Source: Bog-473 sp963721585 (lineage in GTDB: Bacteria > Actinomycetota > Acidimicrobiia > Acidimicrobiales > RAAP-2). Taken from it: a stretch of 64,000 nucleotides of DNA. The DNA lies in NCBI GenBank assembly GCA_963721585.1, contig CAVRJN010000007.1:1364001-1428000 (forward strand), written 5' to 3'. The notes under the pieces are model-generated. The model worked only from the letters and a program-made list of their open reading frames with translations. It made no database searches and had not been told where the DNA came from. Position 1 is the first letter of the stretch; each line of letters starts with the position of its first letter. Position numbers and translations under genes: made by a program. This document shows, in pieces, positions 52,718 to 63,800 of the stretch.

Positions 52718-54538
52718 ATGACAACGGCGCGGCGGTTCAGCGACTTGTCCGAGCGGCCTGCCGGCTTGTCGCTCTGGCTCGGCTCAGCTGGTCTGGTGCT
52801 TTGGTGCGTCAGCGTCGTGCAGGCGGACTTCTCCCGAATGGGGCCGTTCGGGTTGGTGACCGTGCTGGGCTGGTCGTATTTCGTCGGGCTCGCCGTCCTT
52901 GTCGCCGGCTTCGCGATCGAGCTACTGCGTGTCCCGCTCCGTTCGGGGAGAGTCCTGCTTCTCGTCGTGGGCATCATCATCGTGCTCTTCGGTACGGCCT
53001 CCGCGGTCGAACCCACCGCCCGTCTCACCGATTCGTGGGTCCACGCCGGCTTCGTTCAGTACGTCTTTCAGCACGGACGGGTGCTCCAGAACTACGACGC
53101 ACGGTTCTCCTGGCCAGGCGCCTTCTCTCTTGGTGGCGTTCTCGTGGGGTCAACCGGTTTGCCGGACGCCGTCGGCTTCCTGCGCTGGGCGCCGCCGGTC
53201 TTCGAGCTGCTCTACCTGCCACCGCTGCTGGTCATCGCCCGCTTCAGTGGCGTCGGTGTGCGCGCCGGCTGGCTCGGCGTGCTTCTCTTCTACGCCACGA
53301 ACTGGATCGACCAAGACTACTTCTCTCCCCAGGCGATCAACTATGTGTTCTATCTCGTGGTACTCGCGACGGTGCTGGCGTGCTGGAGGCCTTCACGGAT
53401 GGCGGCCACGGCACCGTACGGCAGCGCTGTGCGGGATCGCCTGGCCGCGGCACGTGGTGCATTCACCCGCCGGCGACTGGGCGGGCGCGACGCGATCTCC
53501 ACCTGGAGCAGTAGCCGGGTCCTCGCAGCGCTCGGACTCCTGACCCTCCTGATTCTGGCCATGGCGATCAGCCACCAGCTGACGCCTTACGCCCTGATCC
53601 TCGCCCTCGCCGCGTGCTTGCTGACGCGCCGCCTCGGTCGGCCCGAGCTGGTCCTCATCGCCATGCTCTTGGCGGTCGGATGGCTCAGCCTGGGAGCGAG
53701 CAACTACTGGATCGGCCATCTCACCGACATTTTCGGTTCGGTCGGGCATGTGAGCACCACGTTCGGATCGAATGTCACAAGCCGGGTCACCGGGAGCAGC
53801 AGCCATCGGTGGGTAATCGATCTCCGCATCGTGAGCACGGTCGGGCTCTTCGGACTGGCCGGGATCGGCGCGCTTCGGCGCTCGCCCGATTCGCGCTCGC
53901 TGGAGCTGCTCGCCGTTGCGCCATTCGTCCTCTTGGGATTCCAAAGCTACGGCGGGGAGGGTCTGCTCCGGGTGGTGCTCTTCGGATTGCCGTTCACGGC
54001 GCTCCTTGCCGCGGCCGCCGTCCTCCCGAATCGTGTCGGAACAATCCACTCCTTCGTTCCCCAAGTTCGCCTCAGGCGCCAGGGGCGCACGGCACTGCGA
54101 GTGACCGTGGCCATCGTCGTCCTGGCCTTCTGCCTCCTCACCACGGTGGTACGCGGTGGCAACGACGCCTTCGAGGCATACTCGGCCGGTGAGCTTTCCG
54201 CCGTCAATTATGCCTACCAGCACGTCCGCCCCGGAGAGCTCATCGGCGCAGCGGCCCCCTATCTCCCCATCGGTCAGGACGCCGTCGGCTCCATCGCCGT
54301 CTACGTCGCGGCGGACCAGGCCGGGCCCGTCACCCAGCGGACGATCCGCTCCGAATTGCAGCGCACACGGCCGGCACTGATCATTCTCAGTCAGTCCCAA
54401 GAGGCCTGGGGGGAGATCGTCGAGGGCTACCCCAAAGGGTGGGAGCACACCTTGGACGGCCAACTCCAGCGAGGCGGATACCGAGTCGACGCCATGTGGC
54501 CGACCGCAACCGTCCTCCGGGCGACAAGCACTCAATGA
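52718..54538 (+). CDS. Large polytopic membrane protein, candidate polymerase or GT-C transferase
   Basis: A 606-residue protein with about 12 hydrophobic helices, an extracytoplasmic loop with charged and aromatic residues near 103-140 (EPTARLTDSWVHAGF, then WPGAF), and a soluble C-terminus of about 130 residues. Topology and position at the end of a GT/flippase operon suggest a Wzy-type polymerase or a GT-C lipid-sugar transferase. The acidic residue early in the first large loop is as in GT-C enzymes, but the motif is not diagnostic. It converges with the ATP-grasp gene, 23 nt away. Confidence 0.6.
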   Translation: MTTARRFSDLSERPAGLSLWLGSAGLVLWCVSVVQADFSRMGPFGLVTVLGWSYFVGLAVLVAGFAIELLRVPLRSGRVLLLVVGIIIVLFGTASAVEPTARLTDSWVHAGFVQYVFQHGRVLQNYDARFSWPGAFSLGGVLVGSTGLPDAVGFLRWAPPVFELLYLPPLLVIARFSGVGVRAGWLGVLLFYATNWIDQDYFSPQAINYVFYLVVLATVLACWRPSRMAATAPYGSAVRDRLAAARGAFTRRRLGGRDAISTWSSSRVLAALGLLTLLILAMAISHQLTPYALILALAACLLTRRLGRPELVLIAMLLAVGWLSLGASNYWIGHLTDIFGSVGHVSTTFGSNVTSRVTGSSSHRWVIDLRIVSTVGLFGLAGIGALRRSPDSRSLELLAVAPFVLLGFQSYGGEGLLRVVLFGLPFTALLAAAAVLPNRVGTIHSFVPQVRLRRQGRTALRVTVAIVVLAFCLLTTVVRGGNDAFEAYSAGELSAVNYAYQHVRPGELIGAAAPYLPIGQDAVGSIAVYVAADQAGPVTQRTIRSELQRTRPALIILSQSQEAWGEIVEGYPKGWEHTLDGQLQRGGYRVDAMWPTATVLRATSTQ

Positions 54539-54561
54539 CGATCATGTCGTCCACGCTGAGG

Positions 54562-55728
54562 TCAGGACGAGCGGTTCTCCCGCGCCGCGCCGGCCACCGC
54601 GTATGCCGTGACGAGTGCTTCGACGAGCCAGTAGCGCAGGCCGAGCCATCTGAGGTAGCGCTTCGACTCGGCCAGGTAAGCCGCGGCTGCGCCCAACATG
54701 TTCCCGCTGGCGATGACGTCCCCCAGGCAGGTCGGGAAGATCCGCACGGAGACACCTGCGGGTGGGCTCCTACGAGCCGGCGGCGACTGACTCTGGTCGA
54801 TGGCCCTGAGATACCCCTCGCTGACATCGAGCCCGGCACAGAGGAAGCTCGCGGCCCCGCCGAAAGCACGGGCGTTGACATCGATGAGCCAGTCGACTCC
54901 TTGCGGGTCACGGATGACGTCCATGTTGACGAGCCCGGTGCATCCCACAACCTCGAGAGCCCTTCGCCCGAGCGCCGCGAGCTGCCCGTCGCTCACCGTC
55001 TCGACCTGGCTGGCGGAGCCCGTTGGTTGTCTCCATGCGGACACCCGATAGCTCAGTTCCTGCTCGATGCCTGCCTGTCCGACGGCCGCTGCGTAGTTGT
55101 ACTTGTCACCGCCGACGTACTGCTCGTAGAAGTAGCGCTCCGGGTGCTCCCCCGCGATCGCGGCCACCCGGTGGAGAGCTCGGAGGTCGTGGACGATCCA
55201 GATCTGGTCGCCGCTGCTTCCCACCCTCCCCTTCAGCACCACGGGGAACCCCAATGTGCGGGCGGCGGTCTCGGGCGACACATCGGCCATCGGCGCGATC
55301 GCTGGGACGCGGATCCCCGAGGCATCCAGGCGTCGGGAGAGCGAGATCTTGTCCATCGACGCCAGGCGGCGTTCCACCTCGTCCACGATTCCGGATGCCA
55401 TGAAACCGAGCGCGTCGGAGACCCGGCCGCTGAGCGCCTCGACGAACTGGACGTCCACGACGTTCTCGGAGCGGAGAACCTCCTCGAGCGTCTGGACCAG
55501 GCGGCCGGTGCCCACGACGGCATGCCGGTCGAAGAGAAGGGAGGAGACGAGGCGCGAGGCGACGCGAACCTCGGTGGTGATCCGGATTGTGCGCACGCCC
55601 TTGCGTCGAAGCAGCGGTGACAGCTGAGTGAATGCGGCCCAGTGAGAATCATCGACGAACAGGACGCTGGGAGTTCCACGAGGCCGACGGCGCCAGACCG
55701 CCCACCGTCGCCTCGCGGCTGCCGTCAT
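54562..55728 (-). CDS. ATP-grasp ligase of the polysaccharide locus
   Basis: A 388-residue enzyme. The ATG at 55728 lies in the stop of the GH16 gene (ATGA); the frame upstream of it is a shadow of that gene. The ATP-grasp pattern is clear: Lys166 in FPVVLKGRVGSSGD, the YEQYVGGDKYNYA linker, and the metal-binding Asp283/Asn285/Arg287 in LIDVNARAFGG. The N-terminal third (VLFVDDSH) is a pre-ATP-grasp domain. These enzymes join a carboxylate to an amine or thiol. Here it may add an amino acid or similar group to the polymer's sugars (inference). It sits opposite to the transferase operon. Confidence 0.8.
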   Translation of the reverse strand: MTAAARRRWAVWRRRPRGTPSVLFVDDSHWAAFTQLSPLLRRKGVRTIRITTEVRVASRLVSSLLFDRHAVVGTGRLVQTLEEVLRSENVVDVQFVEALSGRVSDALGFMASGIVDEVERRLASMDKISLSRRLDASGIRVPAIAPMADVSPETAARTLGFPVVLKGRVGSSGDQIWIVHDLRALHRVAAIAGEHPERYFYEQYVGGDKYNYAAAVGQAGIEQELSYRVSAWRQPTGSASQVETVSDGQLAALGRRALEVVGCTGLVNMDVIRDPQGVDWLIDVNARAFGGAASFLCAGLDVSEGYLRAIDQSQSPPARRSPPAGVSVRIFPTCLGDVIASGNMLGAAAAYLAESKRYLRWLGLRYWLVEALVTAYAVAGAARENRSS

Positions 55729-56708
55729 CGGTGGGTCCGCCTCGTGTGCGGCCGCGCGCCTCCGGTTGCCGAAGGTCTCCCGGAGATCTGGGCGTACTCC
55801 GCCACCCAGTCGATCTCCATGGAGACGGGAGCATGGGGGCAGGCGTACTGGAGCCCGATCGTGCACGAGGCCACCTGCTGCAGGTGGAGCGTCATCGGCT
55901 GATCGGGGATCTCGTCGGGCAACGTGACAGCGCCCCAGGCATGGCCGTCGACCGTGTAGGTGATGGAATTCCGGGTCCACACGACTCCCCAGGTGTGCCA
56001 CCGACCCAGGTCGACGGTGAGCTTGCGCTGGTCGATGTTGTCTGCCGTGCCGAAATGCACAGTCGCGACGGAGTCTGTGACGCCTCTCCCGCTCTCGTTG
56101 AAGTCGATCTCGGGGGGCCAGACATTCGCGGCGGGCCACAACAGTTCCACTTCGTTGGGGCCGGGGCCGGTCAACCGGGAACGCACGAAGTAGGCGCCAT
56201 AGGTCTGCGGGAAACCACACTGGCAGACTCCGCCCGTGACCCATCGGTCGTGGTCGGAGAGGTCGCGCGAGGTCGTCAGTCGCAGGAGCCCGCCGCTGAC
56301 CACGGAGTGAGCACTCCCGAACTGCCCGTCCGAAACACCCGAGGGAACCCCGGAGAATGCATCCCATCCCACCGGAAGTGCACTGCCCGGGAAGTGGGTC
56401 ACGTACTTCTGGGTGAAACCGGCCAGAGCGTCTGCTCTCGGAGGGGCGAGTCCGGATGGGTCCCGCTCGTCCTCGGTACCCGTCGGGTAGACATTGGTCG
56501 TCGTCCCAATCGTCGAGTTCGGTGAGTTCGTGGTGACTCGCCCGTGGTGGATGGCTACGAAGAGCAACCCGGCTCCCGAGATGATCGCAACGGCTGTAAT
56601 CCGGATGATCGCTCGGTGGCGTTTCGTGATGGAGACATTAGTTGGGCGCTGGTTCTTCCAACGGCCGCCTATGGTCCGGAGGCGCGGCTCAATGAGGATC
56701 TCGGGCAT
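55725..56708 (-). CDS. Secreted or anchored GH16 hydrolase, paralog of the repeat-carrying one
   Basis: A 327-residue protein with a basic segment (TKRHRAIIR) and a hydrophobic anchor (about 36-55) before a Thr/Pro-rich linker. The GH16 domain is nearly collinear with that of the 46702 gene: GWDAFSGVPSG, WVTGGVCQCG, AYFVRSRLTGPGPNEVELLWP, the catalytic PPEIDFNE, WHTWGVVW and YTVDGHAWG. Both catalytic glutamates are present. Start ATG at 56708 is preferred for a purine-rich site; an ATG at 56795 would add 29 residues. It is coupled to the ATP-grasp gene. Confidence 0.87.
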   Translation of the reverse strand: MPEILIEPRLRTIGGRWKNQRPTNVSITKRHRAIIRITAVAIISGAGLLFVAIHHGRVTTNSPNSTIGTTTNVYPTGTEDERDPSGLAPPRADALAGFTQKYVTHFPGSALPVGWDAFSGVPSGVSDGQFGSAHSVVSGGLLRLTTSRDLSDHDRWVTGGVCQCGFPQTYGAYFVRSRLTGPGPNEVELLWPAANVWPPEIDFNESGRGVTDSVATVHFGTADNIDQRKLTVDLGRWHTWGVVWTRNSITYTVDGHAWGAVTLPDEIPDQPMTLHLQQVASCTIGLQYACPHAPVSMEIDWVAEYAQISGRPSATGGARPHTRRTHR

Positions 56709-56873
56709 GGGCCGATCCCGCCCTTCCCCATCGATCCTCCGATACCACTGCACGGCCGGCAAGCGGGTTTGCAGTGTGGGTCTCCTTTTCAGCATTTCCG
56801 ACAGGACCAGAAGTGTCCGATGGCCGCGCAGGCTCCGGAGGAAGTCGGCTTGCCGAAGTAGAGACCCCTGCAG

Positions 56874-58622
56874 TCACGTGAGGTGCGTGGATCCGGCGTC
56901 GTCCTTGCGCTCGCGTGAATCAGCGAGGCGATCCCTTCGCGACTCCCCTGGAGGCCGCCTCGGCGGTATCTTCCCCGACGAGGAACCGTCGTTCGGCCGC
57001 CGCCGTTGTCGGCGGCGGGAGCGCAGCACGGGGGTGACCCCGCTCTGGGTTCGCTGATCCGGTTCGTCGGAGCGCGTCGGAGGAGGAGCCTTCGAGGGCA
57101 GTGCCACCAACACGAGAAGCGCAGCGGCCAGGGAAACGATGGCGCCCACGGCGAGTGCCACCCCGTTGCCGTTCATGAAGGCGGTGCGCGCCGCGCCGGC
57201 CAATTCGAGGCCGGTAGAGCCTCCGGCGCGTGCCGCCACCGCCAAGGCGCCACCCAAGGACCCAAGGATGGTTTGTGCGACGGACGGAGGCACGTGGCGG
57301 TCGACCAATACCGCCGTCATGTGGGCCTGGTAGCGGGTCAGCATCACACTGCCGAGAACCGCGACGCCTAAGGCACCTCCGACCTGGAGCGCCACGGTGT
57401 TGCTGGCGGACCCCATGCCGGCGTCTCCCTGGGGAACTGATCCGATGACCGAATTGGTGGCGGTCGGGAGCATCAGTCCGGCACCGAAACCGATCAGGAG
57501 CAAACCCAAGACCACGTCGCCGTACGTGGTGTCGAATCGCGATGACGCGGAGACCTGCCAGAGACCGGCCGCGATCGACACAAGGCCGGCCGACACTGTG
57601 AGCTTGATCCCCACCAGCCGGGCGCCCAACGGGGACACGGCGGCGCCGACGACGAGCATGCCGGCGATCGGAAGGATCCGGACGCCAGCCTGAAGAGGTG
57701 AATACCCAAGGTCGAACTGGAGGAACTGGGTCGAGAGGAACAGCGCTCCCATCAGCCCGAACACCGCCAGGCACTCCGCGGCGAGCGCGACCGAGAACCG
57801 GCGCTCGCGGAAGAACTCGAGCTTGAGCATCGGATGGGTGCTGCGGGACTCCCAGACCGCGAAGCCTCCCAGCACAACGAAGCTGACCGCACCCGCCCCC
57901 AACACGGTCCCCGAGGTCCACCCCCGGGTCGGGCCCTCGATGATCGCCCAGAGCAGAAGTCCGAGGCCGGCGATCGACAATGCGGCTCCGGAAGGATCCG
58001 GGCGCTGCACCTCTGGATTCTTCGAGTCGGGAACCACCAGCACCGCCCCGAAGAAGCCGACGCACGCGATCGGGACGTTGACGAAGAATATCGACCCCCA
58101 CCAGAACCTCGACAACAGGAGCCCACCGGCAATGGGACCGATAGCGATCCCGAGCCCGATTGTTCCAGCCCAGACACCAATGGCCCTGGCGCGCTCGCCC
58201 GGATCACGGAACATGTCGTTGATGATCGCCAACGACGTCGGGATCGTCAGCGCGGCGCCCGCCCCCATGAGGGCCCGAAACGCGATGAGCGTCGTCACCG
58301 AGCCCGACAGCGCCGCGCCGATCGATCCCAGAGCAAAAACGGTGAGCCCGATCAAGAAGAACCGCTTACGACCGAACCGGTCGGCCAGCGTTCCTCCGAC
58401 GAGCAGCAAGCCGGCAAACACAATGGCGTAAGAGTCGACAATCCACTGCAGCTGGCTGGAGGTGGCTTGCAGGTCCCGGACGAGCGTGGGAAGTGCCACG
58501 TTCAGGATGGTGTTGTCGACGTTGATGATGAGCGCCGCAAGGCACACGGTCGCCAGTGCCAGCTGTCTGTGTCGGATCCGCCGACCGAGCATCGACTCGT
58601 CGAGTCGTGTCGGCAGGGTCAC
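56874..58622 (-). CDS. MFS drug exporter of the DHA2 (EmrB/QacA) type
   Basis: A 582-residue protein with about 14 helices. Motif A is GTLADRFGRKRFF (loop 2-3). The first helix has the DHA2 signature NVDNTILNVALPTLV, and motif C follows in GLGIAIGPIAGGLLL. These proton-driven pumps export dyes, antibiotics or other amphipathic compounds. The C-terminal 65 residues are basic and low in complexity. It is read towards the second GH16 gene but is not coupled to it. No regulator is adjacent. Confidence 0.92.
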   Translation of the reverse strand: MTLPTRLDESMLGRRIRHRQLALATVCLAALIINVDNTILNVALPTLVRDLQATSSQLQWIVDSYAIVFAGLLLVGGTLADRFGRKRFFLIGLTVFALGSIGAALSGSVTTLIAFRALMGAGAALTIPTSLAIINDMFRDPGERARAIGVWAGTIGLGIAIGPIAGGLLLSRFWWGSIFFVNVPIACVGFFGAVLVVPDSKNPEVQRPDPSGAALSIAGLGLLLWAIIEGPTRGWTSGTVLGAGAVSFVVLGGFAVWESRSTHPMLKLEFFRERRFSVALAAECLAVFGLMGALFLSTQFLQFDLGYSPLQAGVRILPIAGMLVVGAAVSPLGARLVGIKLTVSAGLVSIAAGLWQVSASSRFDTTYGDVVLGLLLIGFGAGLMLPTATNSVIGSVPQGDAGMGSASNTVALQVGGALGVAVLGSVMLTRYQAHMTAVLVDRHVPPSVAQTILGSLGGALAVAARAGGSTGLELAGAARTAFMNGNGVALAVGAIVSLAAALLVLVALPSKAPPPTRSDEPDQRTQSGVTPVLRSRRRQRRRPNDGSSSGKIPPRRPPGESRRDRLADSRERKDDAGSTHLT

Positions 58623-58926
58623 TCGTTCAGTTCAGCTTCGGACGCACCGGCCGGCCAGGGACAAAGGTCCCCAATTGGGCGTTCCAAGGGCTCGGCGATC
58701 GGCTGTGTGAGTGCCGCCGAGAAGACGCCGGCAGGTGATCTGGCCTGGAGACCCTGTTCGGTACGACGGGATCGCCTCCCGCTCAACCGAGAAAGGCTGG
58801 CGAGCGCCGGCTCCCCGACCCTGGGAGCAGACCACGGAACAACCCGAATTGCCGAGGTGACGCGCATCTGTAACAGCGGATTCGCAGAATGGCATCAAAG
58901 GAACCGAACTTCGAGGGGAGATTGCG
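58623..58926. other. Divergent intergenic stretch, no gene seen
   Basis: About 300 bp between the exporter start and the SnoaL-like start. No ORF with family character was found. It should hold both promoters; GAGGGGAG lies just before the SnoaL start as ribosome site. Confidence 0.5.
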
Positions 58927-59316
58927 ATGCCGACCAACAAGCAGATCATTCAGGGCGCATACCAAGCCTTCGCCGAGGGCGACGTACCGAAGGTACTGGC
59001 ATTGATGGATGACAAGATCGAGTGGACTGAGGCAGAAGGCTTTCCGCTCCACGGCACGTACGTAGGACCGCAAGCGGTTGTCGATGGCGTATTCATGCGG
59101 CTCGGTGAGATCGGCGACGATTTCACGGTTACGCCGACCCGATTCATTGCCGAAGACGACACCGTGGTGGCGACCGGCACCTACTCGTGGACGCATCGCT
59201 CGACAGGCAAACCCGCAGTGGTGCAGATGGCGCACGTCTGGACGTTTCGTGATGGCAAGGTCATCTCCATGCAGCAGCACGTCGATACGCTCAAAGCGCA
59301 GGAGTTGTCAGTCTGA
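58927..59316 (+). CDS. SnoaL-like/NTF2-fold protein
   Basis: A 129-residue cone-shaped alpha+beta protein. The pattern MPTNKQIIQGAYQAFAEGDVPKVLALMDDKIEWTE, here in its short parts AYQAFAEGDV and LMDDKIEW, is typical. VWTFRDGKVISM near the end is the family's last strand pair. Members are ketosteroid-isomerase-like hydrolases, cyclases or binding proteins; the function is not predictable. A GAGGGGAG ribosome site precedes the ATG. Confidence 0.85.
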   Translation: MPTNKQIIQGAYQAFAEGDVPKVLALMDDKIEWTEAEGFPLHGTYVGPQAVVDGVFMRLGEIGDDFTVTPTRFIAEDDTVVATGTYSWTHRSTGKPAVVQMAHVWTFRDGKVISMQQHVDTLKAQELSV

Positions 59317-59663
59317 GCGGACTTCTCGCCGGTGCTGCTCGAGAATCGGGCGAGCCGCGGACACCCGGAGTGCACTCGCGGATCACATCGGCCGGCCTGG
59401 AGCCATCGTGGGCAGCACGCACCCCTCTGGCCCTGGCCCGCATCACTTCGCCCGGATACTCCAGCACCCGGACCCAGCGGAACCCGGGGATTTGGGCTTC
59501 GCGTCGGACTCACGCGGCCTGAATGATCAGCAATTCCAGATCCGGGAGGACTGCGGCCGTCGTGAGCGGTAAGTCTCAACTGGGATTGCAGCGATATGTG
59601 GGCTATTCTCCCCAGGTCAGCGGCCATATTTGAGGAAGCGCCGCACGACACACTGGAGGCGGC
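59317..59663. other. Intergenic stretch of about 350 bp, no gene seen
   Basis: No open frame resembles a family. A short promoter-like pair could not be assigned. GGAGGCGGC just before 59664 is the ribosome site of the next gene. Confidence 0.45.
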
Positions 59664-60847
59664 ATGACAACTGATGCCGACGGCGAGACGCTCAGCGGCT
59701 CCGAGGCGACGTGTGCTGCCGTGCCGGTGGACGTCGAGGGCAAGCAGGCGGTCTGGATCTTCACGGAGTTCGAGACCCGCGAGTCGCTCAAGACGCTGCG
59801 GGACTGGCTGATCCCGGACCACTGGCCGAGATGGGGCGGCGAGATGTTCAAGGAGATGCGGCCGCTCGGCTCGCTCGCCCTGCGCCCGAGCCGGAGCGGG
59901 ACCAAGCAGACCCACTCCAACTACCTCGAGGTCGTCGAGATCGGCGGTCACCGGCTGGAGACCGAACTGCGCTGCGAGTTCAAGTCCGCCGAGAAGTGGT
60001 CGGCCACGAGCTTACGACCTCAACCGCAGCATCGGGGACATGCTCCAAGTCGACCGCGGCTACCTGATGGTGGCGGATGTAGGCGGCCGGAGGCACGTCA
60101 AGGCCCTGAAGGTGGTCGGCTTCACCAACACTCTGCTCAACACCGTCGCAACCGAGGTTTGCCCGGAGTGGGCTATCTGGGTGCAGCGCGCGACGACGGT
60201 CAGCGCGGTCCAGGCGGCCGGAGGCTCAATCCCGACGCCGGGCTCGATCGGCGACTCAGACCCGCGGGTGTCGTGGTCCACGGAAGGCGCGGCCGCCTTC
60301 ACCGGCGGGGTGGCCGAGCAATTGATCGAGACCGTGACCGACATGATGGACTTCTACGGCCCCTTCGCCACCGATGTCAGCGAACGGGTCTGGTCGGGCC
60401 GCTACGGGCAGACCGACATGGCGAACGACGCCAGCCGCCTCTTCCAGCGCCTGGCCCGGGACTGGTCGCGTCGCCTGGCAGGTGGGGATGGACGGCATAT
60501 CGAACTGGGCCGAAGTGACCGTGCGGCCGACCGCCGGTGCGGACCCGGGTCGGAGCGCGCGCACGAGCGAGCACACGACGCTGATGGTGAAGGCGCGGTC
60601 GGACAACGCGCGGGTGAGCATCACCGACCTCACTCGGGTCGGAGAGAAGGCGGCGACCATCCCCTCGTCCGAATTCACCATCACCCCGTCGGTCATCGAG
60701 AAGGCCGGCCGGGCCTACGTCACCATCAAGGCGGAGACCAGCAAGTTCCCCGCCGGCCTCTACGAAGGGTCGCTCGTTGCGGGCACCGGCGGCAAGCAGG
60801 CCCCCGCCCTCTTCTACGTCAGCCACGCCCAGCTCGCAGGCGACTGA
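59664..60847 (+). pseudogene. Unrecognised gene with two +1 frame changes
   Basis: The ATG (GGAGG site) opens MTTDADGETL. The protein can be followed over 390 residues only if the frame moves one base forward at about 60012 (ACGAGC-T-TACGAC) and at about 60466 (GACTGG-T-CGCGTC). The first part contains FTEFETRESLKTLRDW and KSAEKWSAT; the middle YDLNRSIGDMLQVDRGYLM; the end FTITPSVIEKAGRAYV. The last part looks like a beta-rich domain. No family is recognised. Coding character on either side of each shift is clear from the lack of stops and from codon use. It lies 12 nt before the cyclase gene. Confidence 0.65.
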
Positions 60848-60859
60848 GGAGCCGAACAG

Positions 60860-63800
60860 ATGGGAACGTACGAGGAACGGTCGGCGTCGGCGGAAGACCG
60901 CCTGGCGCTGCTGATCGACCGCCTCTTGGCCTCCATGGACGCTTCCGCGTCCATCGGCGCCTGGGATCGCCTGGTCGAGCAGGCGGACGACGTCCTGGCC
61001 GTCGATCCATCGAACCAGCGCGCCGCCTCAATGCTCGAACGGGCCATACTCGAACGTTCCCTTCCTGGCGGCCAGCGTGCCTTCGTCAGCCTGGTCTTCG
61101 CCGACATCGTGCAGTCGACCGACATGGCCGAGGTGTCCGAGCCCGAGGTCATTCAGGACGTCTTCGTCCTCTACCGCCGAGTGGCGGCCGAGACCATCGA
61201 GGAGTTGGGCGGCCGCGTACTCCAGTTCCAGGGCGACGGCGTCGTCGCCTGCTTCGGCTACCCCGTGGCGCACGAGGACGACGCGCGACGGGCGGTCCTG
61301 GCGGCGCTGCGCCTGATCGAGCGGATGGAACACGCCGGCATTGAGCTGAAGCGCCGCCACGACATTGAGCCGGCCATCCGGGTCGGCGTGCATTCGGGGA
61401 CCGTCGTGATCGCCGGGCTCGCCTCGGGGGTCATCGACGGCTCTGCGCTCGCAGGGTCCGTCCCGAATGTGGCGGCGCGCGTGCAAGGTGAGGCCGAGCC
61501 CGGCACGGTGGTGCATCAGCGAGACGACCGAGAGGCTGGTCGCTCCACACTTCGAGCTGCGCTCGCTCGGGAGCCACCCGCTCAAAGGCATCGCCCGCCC
61601 CATGGAACTGCACCAGGTGGTGCGGTCGAACCTGACCGCTTCATCCTCCAGCCGCGGTCTGCCCGAGTCGGTGGCGCTGGTCGGCCGCGAGAACCAGAGC
61701 CGCCTGCTCCGCTTCACCTGGAACCGGCTTGTCCACGATCGCGACAACGCGACGAGGCCGGAGGAGACCGTGGTCGTCGTGCGGGGCGTGGCCGGAATCG
61801 GGAAGTCGGCACTGGCGGCAGAGCTGGCGGCGCACGTGCACCTCGAGGGCGGCGTCGTGCTCGAGGCCAACTGCTCGCCGTATCACGGCAATGTCGCGTT
61901 GTGGCCCGTTGGGCGCATGCTCGAGCAGTTGCTCGGCTTCTACCCGGACCAGCCGGCAGAGGATCGGCTCACCGAACTGGAGCAACGGCTGGACGATGCC
62001 GGTCTCGCCAGTGACACCGTGCCCCTGCTGACTCCACTGCTCGGCCTGACCGCAGACGAGCGGTGGGCGCGCCCGGAGGTGGACGCTCTCGCGCTGCGCC
62101 AGCGGACGCTGGAGGCACTCGTCACCTGGCTGGCCCACACGGCGGAGACGACGCCGAGCCTCGTCGTGGCCGAGGACCTGCATTGGGCCGACCCGACGAC
62201 GGTCGAGCTGCTTGGTCTCCTGGCCACCGCAGCGCATCCCCGGCACCATGATCCTGATCACCAGCCGGGACCAGGTCGAGGCGCCCTGGGCCTCCGCGGT
62301 GGTCGACATCGCGTTGGAGCCGCTCGGGGAGAAGGAGGCGGCGGGGCTGGTGGCGGCGCTGACGGAGGGCGGGCTGGACGCGACGCAGCGTCGCCTGATC
62401 GTCGAGCGGGGAGCCGGTCTCCCCCTGTTCCTCCAGGAGCTGACCCGCAGCGCCGGCACCGCACATCCCGGCGAAGTGCTCCCGCCCCGCATCCACGAGA
62501 TCCTGACGGCGCGGCTACGGGCGCCCGGGCATCGATCTTCGCGTGGCACAGTTGGCGGCCACCCTTGGAGGGGAGTTCGACGAAGAGCCGCTGCGCCAAC
62601 TCGCCGGCCGTGACGTCGACGCCGCGCTGTCCCGCCTCGAGGACGCCGCGTCTCATTGAGAGGGTCTCCGAGTTCCGGCTGGGCCGGTACCGCTTCCGGC
62701 ACGATCTGATGCGAGACACCGCCTACGAGACGCAAGTCCTACCGATACGGCAGAAGACGCATCGCAGCGTGGCTGAGCTGCTGGCCGCCGGTGCGACGGC
62801 ACCCGGCGATCTGGCCGTGGTCGCCAAACACTGGGACCTGGCCGGCGACGTCGTTCAGTCCGTGCCCGCCTACATGGCGGCGGCGCAGGCGGCGCAGTCG
62901 ACGGCCAGCCACACCGAGGCCCGCCAACTCCTCGATCGCGCCCAGGAACTGACGTCGACCCTGCCCGAGGGTGACGACCGCGACCTGACCGAGCTCATGA
63001 TCCGGGCGCAACGCACCATCAGCACGAGCTCCCTCTATGGCTACGGGTACCCCGACGTGTTCGAGGACTACAGGGTCGCCGAGGAGATCTGCCGGAAGCT
63101 CTCGAACCGCCCCGAGATCATGCCGGTGCAGGTCGGCATCTGGAGCTATCTCCTGGTACGAGGATCGGTCGACTCCGCCAGCACGGTGCTCGAGCCCTTG
63201 ACCGACGTGCTCGACGATCCTGCCACCGCCTGGTTCGCGCCCGAGATCAAGTCGTGCATGGGCTACGGCGCCTTCTACCAGGGCAGGCTGGAGGAGGCGC
63301 ACCGCTGGCTCGTCGAGGCGTGGGAGGGCTACGGCGCCCGCTCGGCCGAGGCGGCCTCCTCACCGTTCTGGCCCCTCCCGCACGACGCCGTGCCGGTCAC
63401 CGCGGTGGCGCTGGCTTGCGTCGTCGGGCCTGCAGGGCTCGACAGAGGAGAGCGCACTGTGGGAGCGGCGAGCTCTCGCCACGGCGGAGGAGCTGGAATT
63501 CCCTTCCGGTCCCTTCAGCGCGGCGTTCGTCTCGGTGTACCTCGCCTGGATCCGGATGATCACGGGCAACCGGGAAGAGGCGCGCGAGTTCGGGCGACGC
63601 ACGATGGAGATCGCCGAGCGGTGCCGCTTCGACTACTTCCAACTACTCGGGACGCAGTACCTTCTGATGCCCGAGCCTGACCAGCCCTGCGAGGTGGCCG
63701 AACTCGAGCAGTACGCGCTGGGCATGGACCTCGTCGGCCACGGGGCGTTCCGCCCGACGCACCTCGGCATCGTCGCCCAGAACCACCACTACCTCGGCAA

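Noticed and set aside
55729..56367. Upstream extension of the ATP-grasp frame by about 210 codons
   Set aside because: This part lies over the GH16 gene in another frame; the ATGA overlap gives the correct start.
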